Shown here: piece by piece, positions 53,050 to 63,018 of the stretch
How positions within the stretch are numbered: position 1 is the stretch's first letter
Layout of the letters: each line of letters opens with the position of its first letter
Assembly: GCA_010015745.1 (NCBI GenBank)
Contig: ML978157.1
Location: 817,146-881,145, forward strand
Source: Setomelanomma holmii
Taxonomy: Eukaryota; Ascomycota; Dothideomycetes; Pleosporales; Phaeosphaeriaceae
Reading direction: 5' to 3'
Length of the DNA stretch: 64,000 nt
The notes under the pieces: model-generated
Databases searched by the model: none
Told to the model about the DNA's origin: nothing
What the model saw: the letters and a program-made list of their open reading frames with translations, nothing else
Translations under genes and position numbers: made by a program

Positions 53050-54306
53050 ATGAAGTCTTCTCTCTTCATATCCGCCCTCGCGGCGGTCGTGTCTAGCGTG
53101 ATCGCTGCGGACGCCGTTCAAGGTGCCGCTGAAGGTTTCGCAAAGGGTACATATTCTCCACATCATCTTTCATAAAGAGACTAAAACATCCCAGGTGTTA
53201 CCGGCGGAGGCAGCGCCACGCCCGTCTACCCATCCACCACCGCCGAACTCATCAGCTACCTCAGTGACAGCTCTGCGCGCGTCATTGTCCTCACCAAGAC
53301 CTTCGACTTCACCGGCACCGAAGGCACTGCAACCAGCGCGGGCTGTGCGCCTTGGGGAACTGGGTCAGCGTGCCAAATCGCCATCAACCAGAATGGCTGG
53401 TGCGACAACTACCAGCCCAATGCGCCCAAGGTCAGCAAGATCACCTACGACAAGGCGGGTGTGCTAGGCATGACTGTTGGCTCGAACAAGAGCTTGATCG
53501 GCCAGGGGTCCAAGGGCGTGATCAAGGGCAAGGGAGTACGAATCGTATCCAGCGCAAAGAACATCATCATCCAGAATGTGCGCTTCACCGACATCAATCC
53601 CGAATATGTCTGGGGCGGCGATGCGATCACCATTGACGGAGGTTCGTAATTCAGCTTCCCTCATCCCTCTCTCGGGATCCCAATATCATACTAACCCATC
53701 CCACCAGCTGACCTCGTCTGGATCGACCACGTAACCACCGACCTCATCGCCCGCCAACACATCGTCCTCGGCAACTCGGCCTCCAACCGCGTCACCATCT
53801 CCAACAACGAGATCAACGGCGCAACCGCCTGGTCCGCAACCTGCGACGGCCATCACTACTGGGGCATGTACTTCACCGGCTCCAACGACCTCGTCACCCT
53901 CAAGGGCAACTACATTCACCACACCTCCGGCCGCAGCCCCAAGGTCGCTGGAAATACGCTCCTCCACGCCGTCAACAACTACTTCTACGCTAACTCCCAG
54001 CATGCGTTTGAGGCTGATGCGGGCGCGAAGATTGTGGCTGAGGGAAATGTGTTTCAGAATGTTGTTGAGGCTCAGCAAGCCGGTCTAGCAGGAAAACTTT
54101 ACAACTCGGCTAGTGCGACTACCAACACGCAGTGCAAGACGTATCTTGGACATGACTGCGTTGCGAATGCGTACGGTAGCTCGGGCGCGTTGACAGGCAC
54201 GGATACGAGTTTCTTGTCGAGCTTCAGCGGGAAGAATGTTGCGTCTGCAGGTACGGCGGAGAGCGCGAAGAATGTTGTCAACACTGCTGGGTACGGAAAG
54301 CTCTAG
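53050..54306 (+). CDS. secreted pectin lyase, PL1
   Basis: Extracellular lyase cutting methyl-esterified homogalacturonan by beta-elimination. Exons 53050-53146, 53195-53641, 53708-54306; 380 aa, the size of Aspergillus pectin lyase A. Signal peptide ends SSVIAADAV. Conserved blocks: GFAKGVTGGG, CQIAINQNGWCDNY, SNKSLIGQGSKGVIKGKG, WGGDAITIDGADLVWIDHV (calcium-free pectin-lyase type), NGATAWSATCDGHHYWGMYF and HHTSGRSPKVAG containing the catalytic Arg region. Two extra Cys near the C-terminus (QCKTYLGHDC) match the family. Strong host-wall function is expected. Confidence 0.95.
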
Positions 54307-54365
54307 GCCTCAGCATATTTAGACGGGTTGGTGGAAGAGAAGAATTGGTGACACGGCGGATTTGT

Positions 54366-54460
54366 GGCAGGCTTTTATCTTTCTGGATGTAAATATCTTT
54401 TTTACTTATTTTTGTATATACACATTATTCTTGCGATTATCAAGGTCAACATGTTCTGCT
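54366..54460 (+). repeat. copy 1 of a ~90-bp imperfect repeat
   Basis: This T-rich 3' flank of the pectin lyase gene (core TATCTTTTTTACTTATTTT, then ATACACA and ATATCAAGG-like text) recurs imperfectly at about 56832-56915 in the same orientation. Probably a segmental duplication of the 3' flank. Confidence 0.5.
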
Positions 54461-54551
54461 CAATATCGCGAGACTAGAGCCTATCAATATGCTCTTGCTT
54501 GCGTGAATGCAGCTAGTCATACGGGACTACTTCACTGTAAGACCTGATCCA

Positions 54552-56110
54552 TTATGCTCCAGTGCACACCTGGCTGACAACAAGATCATCAAATCCAGCC
54601 TGTACAGGGCTAGCCGTACTGACCTACAACCGCAAAGTCAGCTCAACCGTCGTTACCAAGTCACAAGTCCAGTTTCGTGCTTACCTGCAACATTTGTATC
54701 TTTACCGTATGCGCATTCCCACTCAAAGCAATGGCTGAGCCCGTAAGTTGCAGCCATCCACCTACAGCCGTCGCACTCGTCGATGCACAAAGTACGCCAT
54801 CAATACGCATCTCAAACGTCTTGGGTGTGCCGTCCGCTGTGTTGATCTTGATCCAAGCCGAGCACGACACCATGGTGCCAGCGGGAATTGCAACGTTTTG
54901 CGCAAAAGGGTCGGAGCCAGACTGGGGGCCGTCGCCACCATCAGCATTGGCGATGACGGCGTAGTATTGGCCGTTGTCACCGTGGCCGCCGGCGAAAAAG
55001 ACGGCATAGGAGCTTTGGGATGTGTACCAGCCGGGCTCAATGTTGCCTTGGATTTGATCAATCTGGTGGTTGATCAGATAATTCGATACCGGAGTGCCAG
55101 TGCAGGTAGAGGATGGAGATGAGGATGGAGTCGCTGATACTGATGAGGATATCAGTGAGGACGCCGAAGATGACGATAGGTCGGAAGATGATGCCCCTGT
55201 CGACGATGGAGTAGTCGTGAATGACGGCGAGATTGAAGTCGAGCTTGTGATTGAGTTGGACAGGATCGAGGAACTGGCGGAAGTCATTGTTGGCGTCGAC
55301 GAAATGGAAGTTGTCGTGCTTGACAACGACGTGCTGGAGCTGGATGTCGACAAGATCACACTACTGCTTGACGATATTCCCGAGCTTGGCGAGGAAGATA
55401 CAATGCTCGAGGAGCGAACAGACGAGACCGATGCTCGAACAGAGGACGAGGTACTCTTGCAAGAACCAAACCCTGCTTGGCATCCAGTGCCGCACTGCCA
55501 ATTTGTTAGACACAAATTTGCCTCGACTCAAACATACTCACATAGGCATTAGTCGATCCGCAATATGAGTATTGGCTGCAGCAATTGCCAAACGTGGAGC
55601 CTTGACACGTCATGCCTTTGGGAGAAGCATTGTACAGGCTTCCACAACGGCCGTTTGTTGACACCTTGACAGTCGTTGATGGAGTACTAGACGATGCGAC
55701 CGGTAAAGCCGAGCTGGTTCGGGACGTCGATGATGAAGCTTTGACGGAGGATGTAGAACTGATTTTCACGGCAGAAGATGACGAGACTGGGAATACGTTA
55801 AGCATCAGGTGACAAAGATGAAAATAAAATGCCAGTTGATTTACTTTTGCATGAGCCGAATCTTGTTCGGCAGCCTGATCCACAGTACGCATCAGTGCTA
55901 CCACAGTACGAATACTGACTATGGATGAAGGTCAGGTACCTGTGAAGAAGATGAATTGTTTTGGACTGTGGAGACATACCTGCAACAGTTTCCAAATCGG
56001 CTACCTTGACAAGTTAGTGCGAAGTCAGAACCACAGCGTCCAGTCGTGCTGATACTCTGCGCGATGGCAAGAGGTGCGAATGCAACGAACAACCAAGCGA
56101 ATGAATGCAT
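54552..56110 (-). CDS. secreted chitin-binding (CBM18) mucin-like protein
   Basis: 443 aa on the minus strand. Exons 56110-55980, 55918-55845, 55786-55542, 55494-54685, 54623-54552. Signal peptide MHSFAWLFVAFAPLAIAQ. Two hevein-type CBM18 modules: RCGSDFALTCQGSRFGNCCS... ending CGSGCRTRFGSCK, and RCGSLYNASPKGMTCQGS... ending CGTGCQAGFGSCKS. Each spans an intron just after the CC pair or the YCG block. A Ser/Thr linker of more than 100 residues separates them from a C-terminal jelly-roll-like module (NIEPGWYTSQSSYAVFFAGG, VSCSAWIKINTADGTPKTFE, GFDDLVVSQVCTGA). Likely binds chitin at the hyphal surface; catalytic activity is not evident. Convergent with the pectin lyase gene. Confidence 0.87.
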
Positions 56111-56299
56111 CGTCCCTGACCGTGCGGCAGATTCAGGAGATCTCCCTGTCTGCAAATAAAAAAGAGCAGCGACTTCATTATAAAGAAGTGCCTTCGCTTG
56201 CCCATCGTCGAAAAGTGATGGTCTAGTATTAGCGAGAGCAAGGATTATATCGCGCTGCGCTCATACGGGAATTGCAGTACGGTATGAGGCTGAAATCCG

Positions 56300-56580
56300 A
56301 ACGGGAAGAACTAGGTCCTAGAACGCTGCGGCCGGGACGATATCCCCAGAAAAACGCTCAAAGCGTTGCGTGGTTTGGTGCCTCGGCCTAGCGCCACCGC
56401 GAGGCTGAACTGAGAATTTGCGGAGTTCGCGACGTCGCCTCCGCGGAAGGTGCATATCTCCACTCAGGGTCTCGATTGGGCGTAGAACATTCCGCAAAAG
56501 GAAGCTTCTCCCCGCCCTCCTGAAAAGCATCAAATGATGCGCGGCCTAGCAATTCTAGGAAGAGTCGCGGATCTCGCTTG
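56300..56580. other. possible small mobile-element relic
   Basis: A GC-rich block bounded by inverted 8-mers TCCTAGAA (about 56314-56321) and TTCTAGGA (about 56553-56560), each followed by a GCGGCC-like stretch. No transposase or clear target duplication. It could be a MITE or chance. Confidence 0.22.
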
Positions 56581-56831
56581 TCCGCAGGAAGCGCACCATC
56601 GTTGCATTGGCTAGGATCGCAAGCTGGGCTCGGAATATTAGCTGAACCTGCTGGGTTGAGGTCAGTAAAGTAGCATTTTCAGGGTTCTGCGCTGGACTCG
56701 TCCAATTACTTCATAGCATCACTCGAAACTAGTGGCACGATAGCGAAGCGCGTTACGCACCCTAGGAGCTTTCTACTGCGGGTTGAGATAGAGTGAAGTG
56801 TTGAAAGAGTGAGGAGTTGATATTGGCGGGG

Positions 56832-56915
56832 ACCTTTATTCTGTCTGGACGTACATATCTTTTTTACTTATTTTGTATAACTTATACACACTTACTGTAA
56901 ACAATATCAAGGCAC
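56832..56915 (+). repeat. copy 2 of the ~90-bp imperfect repeat
   Basis: Imperfect copy of the pectin lyase 3' flank (54366-54460), same strand, with a 19-base shared T-rich core and similar text before and after (CGGGTTG...GAGTG about 60 bases upstream in both). No lyase coding sequence precedes it, so only the flank survives. Confidence 0.45.
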
Positions 56916-57119
56916 TTCAATTCTCAGACATAGGTGCTTCGAACCTGTAGTGAGTTTCCGCAGTCACGCACGACGTGCCCTGCACTTGATTTGTACCTGC
57001 TGCCAGATGGCATACAAAAGCTCTACTCACGGCTCACCAGCCATAGAATGTGGCCACGAAAACCCTTCCATACATTTTACCACAAGCACTACTGTCATCT
57101 CAATCAACCCCTCTCAACC

Positions 57120-58517
57120 CTACCATCCCTCCAACTCCTCCCCCTTCGTCTCCAAACTCGGCGGCATAACCGGCATCCCACCCTCCTTCAACGCCCTGAC
57201 CACTGGATCTCTTCCAAGAAGTTCCTGTACCTTCTCCACACTCCCCACATCACTCCTGACCCGCGCATACGCCATCCGACTCGGCTTATCCACCACATTC
57301 AAGAACTTCTCGTGACGCGCAGAACTCCAGCTTTCCAGTAACGTTTCTGTGTCAGACGACTGGCTTGTCAAGATCCGACCAAGAATGGAAGAGAGGGATG
57401 ATGCGTCTGCGATGCCAGATGCGAGGCCCAGGCCGGCGTATGGGTTCGTCAGATGTGCGGCGTCGCCTATCAGAGCGATGCGCGAACTTGGTGGATATAA
57501 AGTCGACACGAGGCGTTGTTGGGCTTTGTATGGTGCTATTCTTACTACTTTGTATGCTTTTGATCCGTCGGAGTTGAGGCCACGGGCGGGCAACATGTAA
57601 GCTAATTTCTCATCCACGCTAGCTTCGATCTCGGATGAGGTGAGGCCGAGAGGCACGCCGTAGCTTACGCGCCATAACGCTGACGTGCTGGTAGCAGGCG
57701 TAAGTGGTGAGATTCGCCCGACTAGACCGTAGTTGACGGGATCGATGATGAAATTTGCGTCATGGAAGGAGTGGGCGTGGAAGTCGAAGTGGAGATCTGT
57801 GGCAACGAGCTGGGCGTCCAATGTCTCGCCGGCAAAGTCCAGGCCGAGGGTCTTGCGGATGATAGAATGGGCTCCGTCTGCGGCGATCAAGTATGCTGCG
57901 TCGATTGCCTCTGGGACTTCGGGAGTGTTGGGTGTAGGAGTGGAGGTTATGGACACGGAGACGTGGGAATTGGGGTGGGATGTGAAGCCAGTTACTGCTG
58001 AGCCAATGCGGACTTCGACTCGTGGTCGCTCGGAAAGACGCTGCATCAATATCTCTTGGAATCTCCCTTGAGGTAGTAGAAGTTGGCCTTTGCCCTTCAG
58101 TCCCTCGCCGGAATTGTCGAATTTCTTCTCCGCGATTACTTTGCTCCCGTTCGCAACGCCAGTCCTGAAACACAATCCTGAACTCAAGCTCCCGGTTTTG
58201 ATCAGCTCAGGAAGTAGGCCAGGAATCTGCGATAGGATGGGATAGGTGGGTGGTTGGTGCGCCATTGCGCGGGTGGACGTCAGGTCTGATTGTTGGGGTT
58301 CGATGACGATGATGTTGTTGGGGATGGGTGGATTGGAGTGCGAAAGGAGGAGGGCGAGGAACAGGCCTACGCAGCCACCGCCTGCTATCACTAAGGGAAG
58401 AGATTGCTGGAATGGTAATATCCCTTTGCCATTTCGAGGACCGGGGGGATGGTCGTGGCATATGCCGTTCGTGGTGCCGTTCGTGGTGCCGTTCGTGGTG
58501 CCGTTCGCGACTGCCAT
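57120..58517 (-). CDS. FAD-dependent monooxygenase, class A
   Basis: Single-exon flavoprotein of 465 aa. The Rossmann GxGxxG is VIAGGGCVGLFLALLLS near residue 45, the DG motif is IAADGAHSIIRKTLGL, and the GD motif is ALIGDAAHLTNPYAGLGLAS. This set defines aromatic/secondary-metabolite hydroxylases of the PHBH fold. ATG 58517 is the first in-frame ATG; a GTG-led extension is ignored. The N-terminus contains a Thr-Asn-Gly-Thr repeat from a 12-bp minisatellite. No membrane segment. The substrate is unknown and no biosynthetic partner gene lies beside it. Confidence 0.88.
   Translation of the reverse strand: MAVANGTTNGTTNGTTNGICHDHPPGPRNGKGILPFQQSLPLVIAGGGCVGLFLALLLSHSNPPIPNNIIVIEPQQSDLTSTRAMAHQPPTYPILSQIPGLLPELIKTGSLSSGLCFRTGVANGSKVIAEKKFDNSGEGLKGKGQLLLPQGRFQEILMQRLSERPRVEVRIGSAVTGFTSHPNSHVSVSITSTPTPNTPEVPEAIDAAYLIAADGAHSIIRKTLGLDFAGETLDAQLVATDLHFDFHAHSFHDANFIIDPVNYGLVGRISPLTPATSTSALWRVSYGVPLGLTSSEIEASVDEKLAYMLPARGLNSDGSKAYKVVRIAPYKAQQRLVSTLYPPSSRIALIGDAAHLTNPYAGLGLASGIADASSLSSILGRILTSQSSDTETLLESWSSARHEKFLNVVDKPSRMAYARVRSDVGSVEKVQELLGRDPVVRALKEGGMPVMPPSLETKGEELEGW
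58458..58509 (-). repeat. 12-bp coding minisatellite
   Basis: About four copies of a 12-bp unit (GTTCGTGGTGCC on the plus strand) inside the monooxygenase gene, coding NGTT/TNGT repeats at residues about 4-20. Units differ by single bases at the ends. Confidence 0.9.
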
Positions 58518-59331
58518 GTTATTGTGCACGGATTGCCCAAGCTAGCTCTTGACTTTTGCGGTATGAGTTTCCAGATCCTGGACGTAAAATGTAGAGGGCT
58601 CCTTCAGTGGTAGTCTACTTGGGTCTGCCCTATTGTAGATTGTTTTGTAAAGGGTTTGAGTTAGTATATCCAAGGTCGGTTTAGCGCATATGGCGCCGAA
58701 GGGATGTAAATGGATTATGTCGACAGAGAATATTGGCATTCATCTTGCTTATGACTGATATGGATCCTACTTCGCAGTTCCGAAGGTTCTTATTGGATAT
58801 GTTCATGTTGTCAGACATAAGTCGTGGTGGTGTTGCTGTCATGTATTGGCGGTGTTCCCGGATGTGGGGAACCGATCTCGGAAAAGGCCGCCTGGCGACG
58901 TCCACTTCCTCTGCGCCATCGCTTTTACACATACCTCGAGCTCACTATCAGCGTGTGGGTGCCGGACTGACCAGGATGGTTCACGCAAGGTAGCAACTGA
59001 ATGGATGGAAATGCCTTGTCCAATCGCTTATACCGGTACCCCAGGCTCTTGTTCACCGGTGGGCCTAATCTGTACGCGCGACCAACATCATTGCACCTAC
59101 TCCCTCAGCCTCACTGATCCGACCTGATGCAACGCCTTACGCATACTCAAGCGAGACAAGTTGGCCGCATTCACACAGTCTACAATTAGATCCCTGAATT
59201 CGGTGTACCGCGTGCATTGCCTGCAGTCGTCCCGGGCGCTGAACTCCTGCATTCTTGTAATCGTCAAGGAGATAAGCAAGTTGGAGCGAGGTCCACTTTC
59301 ATAGCGATGCCATTGCTCCATTACGGCTTCA
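58518..59331. other. intergenic, no gene recognised
   Basis: About 810 bases with short frames only. It includes the monooxygenase promoter and the uncertain 5' end of the HET-like gene. Confidence 0.4.
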
Positions 59332-61363
59332 TTGCGGAAAGACCTCGAACTGGTAAATGCTGGGCATATATGCCCTCATTGCAGGGGCGTCAGATACATG
59401 CAAGTCAAGGCGTTGTATCGAGGCGCCGAGGATCAATGTCCATTATCTCGACTCTGGGTGGCTGTCCTCGACTGGGCTCTGTCGAAAGATGTTAGCCTCA
59501 AACTTTGGCAGATTGAGATCGAAGACACTCGCTCGATGCATCTTTATGAGTATCCCAACAGCCCTCGAGAAATTTGTCCCGTCTTGCGGATTAAAGGTAT
59601 GTTCCTACGAAGCTTTGCAATGCTCGTGACTGACGTCGATCACAAGATCCCCAGTCTGCGTTCCCTGAGCGACGACGGGGTGCGAAAGCATTGTCCATAT
59701 CGACAGGTTCAGCCGCAACCTTCATGATTATTAAAAATTGCCTCGAAGACTGTTTAGCAGCACACGATGAGTGTGCGCATTCCGCGCCTCACTTCACTAG
59801 CGATGTGCCACATGAAGTCCGGTTCCTGGAAGTAAAGTATCAAGGCGTGTTGCTAGTGGAAGGCATGACGCCGGATCGTTATGCCTGCCTAAGCCATTGT
59901 TGGGGATCAAGGCAAGACATATACAAAACCAAGATCGAAAACTTGCGCGCTCATTGCATGGTATGGATTGCGAAATCGCAAATACCGAGAACGATTCAAG
60001 ACTCCATCGACATCTGTCAGCGTTTCAAGATCAAATATCTTTGGATAGACAGTCTCTGCATAATTCAAGACAGCGATGAGGATTGGAACAAGCAGGCTTC
60101 TATGATGGCCGACGTATACGAGAATGCATGGATCACGATTGCGGCTTCGCACTCCCAAAACCCAACCGAGGGATGTTTCACACACAATGATGTGTCCTAC
60201 TTTGGGGTGCCTCTACCTGGCCACGCCGGTCTTCACGTTTGCAAAGAGCCTTGTGCAGCTCCACTAGATTCTATGGAGACATACAAGTATTGGCCTTTGT
60301 TCAAGCGCGCGTGGGCGTTTCAAGAATTGAGCATATCACCCCGGGTCATACACTTCGGACCCCGAGAGGTAATATGGCATTGTCGTCGCAAACGCCAGCG
60401 CGAAAGCCGGTCGCATGAATGGTCTAGCTACGATATGCTCGATGGCGTCTGGATACCCAAGATAGTGTTCAATAGATCTGAGCACCTACAGCGATACTGG
60501 CATGACATGGTCTGGAGATATTCCCGAGCCGGCCTAACCTTCCACAAAGATCGCCTACCAGCAATCGCAGCCTTGACGAGTCGAGTGCGGGACATGAAAA
60601 CCAATGATCGATACCTCTCAGGACTTTGGGAGTTTTCTATTTGCCACGACCTGATATGGTATTCGGTATTGCGGCCCAACTCGATGGCCGGTGAGCCCAT
60701 CACATCTGCTGAAAAACGAGCAACGTAAGGGTCGGATCCCGCGAATAGAGTGCCGACGTGGTCATGGGCATCAACACGTAGTGCAGTGACTTGGTGCAAT
60801 ACTCACGAGGTCCTTGGGTGTGTGGAGGTTATGGATATAAAATATTCGACGATAGGCGCAAAGAGCCTAGGCACCGTGCAGGAGGCTGCTATCACCCTTC
60901 GGGCTCCACTTATCAGTCTCGCGTCCATCGAAGAGCCGCCATATTATAACGACTGGTCTCATCATAGTTTAGAGACTGCTTTGAAGGATTTGCTGCCGAT
61001 GACCTTGTCATGATAACCTGCCTTTGGGACGACTTCGGGGCGACTTGGTTTCAAGCATCGTACTGTTCTGGATTATCCGTCATACTCATCTCAGTGGAAA
61101 ACAAGATATCAAACGATTCGCTGATCATGCAAACCGGTATCATGATTACGGAGACCGCGCAACCGGGTACGTGGGTACGCGTGGGTGTCATTGAGTTGAC
61201 GACTGCTGAAAATACCGTTCGTAACGAGCTCTTAGAGCGCGGTGCGATAGACGGTCAGTGGGGCTCTTCCAGGGATTGGAGTGAAGAGCACATTCTTGGT
61301 TACAACAACAGATTGATCGCAAAGCTTGAGGCGATCTCGACAAAGGTCATAACACTGGTATAG
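59332..61363 (+). pseudogene. HET-domain (heterokaryon incompatibility) gene, broken
   Basis: The HET domain is clear: PDRYACLSHCWGS, RTIQDSIDICQRFKIKYLWI, DSLCIIQDSDEDWNKQASMM, YENAWITIAAS and RAWAFQELSISPRVIHF. Upstream the frame reads HICPHCRGVRYMQVKALYRG with no ATG left, so the start is lost or in an unseen exon. A 50-nt intron (59597-59646) joins this to the HET block. After it, TAA at 60726-60728 interrupts just before VPTWSWASTR, the usual next block. A one-base frame shift near 60980-61005 then leads into DDLVMITCLWDDFG and the C-terminal part, ending at 61363. Only a 24-nt intron would skip the TAA, which is not credible. Confidence 0.75.
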
Positions 61364-61841
61364 CTGCACCTAATGCGCAAAAGAAATGGCAGCGAATGTT
61401 TTGAGACATATCCCGTAGATTCACGAGCACTGAAGATGTGGCCCATGATACTCAAGAACGTGGACTCGAGCGCGTTCGATATGATGAGCTCCATACCCGA
61501 GCCAAGGATCACACCACAATTTCGAAGAAGCCTGAGCAGGGATCTCGCCCAAATCCACTGATGGTCACTTCTGTCTCCAGTCAACCTCATTATAGCACTC
61601 ATTGGGGTTGAGGGGAAACAAACAGCACTTGCGTCGACTCGCCCGCCGTATCAAGTTATGTAGTCCCCCTATGCCTAACAATAACCACACGTAAGGGTAA
61701 ACGTTCTCACCTGCGCATTCATGCTCCGCTCTCGCCTGCAAAGCGACGCTAGCGTGCCGTTGGCGCCAATCTCCGTATAAGCTCTCGTTGGCTTTCTCCT
61801 GGTCTCCTCTACCACAAGATCTTCATCAATACGACATGTAG

Positions 61842-62460
61842 ATGATTTTGCTCCTTGTCGCCGCTATCGCGGCTATCATCCAAGCCTGCTACGTGCCTTT
61901 CAACAACTTCCGCTTCACCAACGTTACACTCTTAATGATAACGTCGAGGCCAAGCTTACGAAAACGCCGGCCGCTGGCGGTCCCTCCTGGTCAAACATCA
62001 TCAAGGGCACTTCACCCCACTAAGCCTGGCCCGAGTATGGCGGCTTCATCTATATCTTCCACTGCTACAAGGACCAGGAGACCTACGACACCCTTCACGA
62101 ATACGTCGAGGCCGCGAAAAAAATGTGGCAAGACAGGCTCGGTGTGCCCAGTCAGTAGACTGGCCATCGCCTCAAAAGCCTTTTCCTAATCGCTAAATGG
62201 TCTGTCTGTTACGATGAGAAGGGTAATTGAAACAAGAAATTTCCCGAAAGCTCTCTCGTCATTGGTCTCGCCAAGAAAGAAAATATGCCCGTCTACCGCA
62301 GCTACGCATCCTGTGGCTTCATCCCCGACGACACCGACATTTCCTCTAGACGGCACATCATGGCTATCTACCACGACACCAGCACAGACGTCACGTGGCA
62401 CAAACTCGATATGACGCACGAGGCAGCGATAGGTGCAGATAGCACTGGCGCGGTGTGATG
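61842..62460 (+). pseudogene. decayed secreted zincin-like protein gene
   Basis: Text of a secreted fungal protein appears in one frame with several stops: NDNVEAKLTKTPAAGGPSWS, EYGGFIYIFHCYKDQETYDT, EAAKKMWQDRLGVPSQ, KENMPVYRSYASCGFIPDD, MAIYHDTSTDVTWHKLDMTH. The last part resembles the region before the metal site of fungal astacin/zincin-like proteins, but a full HExxH is not intact here. At least three stops (TAA, TAG, TGA) interrupt. An ATG at 61842 opens a hydrophobic stretch (ILLLVAAIAAIIQACYV) in another frame. Confidence 0.4.
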
Positions 62461-63018
62461 TTTTATTTCACCCCTCATGACGCATTTGGAGGCGTTGAGT
62501 CAGTCAAGAAAACGTCCCGAATCCCGCTCAGTGTCGCGAGTCGACCTCGACACCTGTCAAGAATACATCAACTAATGGCAAATGGGCGCGATATGTCTGC
62601 CATCGGGACGATTGGGCATGGAAACTACTGGCAGCCGCCGAATTGGTCGAGGCTGTTTGACCGCGTCCGCCCAGCTAACGTAGGGCAGTGCGTGTCAGGC
62701 ACGGTGATATACCGTAGCCCTCTAGTGTTCTGCCCCAGGTTTTCATCCCATCTTCCCTCTCGTGCTAGTACGTTCTGGCCTTAGCGACCAGCTCGTGCCT
62801 TCGTATATAGCTCGCTCCTTCATAAACTCAATACAACACGATTCACACATGTTCCATTCCTGGTCCCGTTGACAGTGCGTGACATCTCGATGACAGCACC
62901 GCCACGGGAAGAGACAGCGTGTCCAAACACTCGATATGCCGCCACGGTAGGCATCGCCAACCGTGAAAGATAAGAATCCGAATCTCCTCTTTGCGCTGAA
63001 GAATGACTTACTTCACAG
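62461..63018. other. no gene recognised beside the transposon relic
   Basis: Short frames only. Part of the stretch after 62900 may be the decayed 3' end of the transposon. Confidence 0.35.

Noticed and set aside
60725..60748. 24-nt intron that would skip the TAA in the HET gene
   Set aside because: Far below any credible fungal intron length; a nonsense change is simpler.
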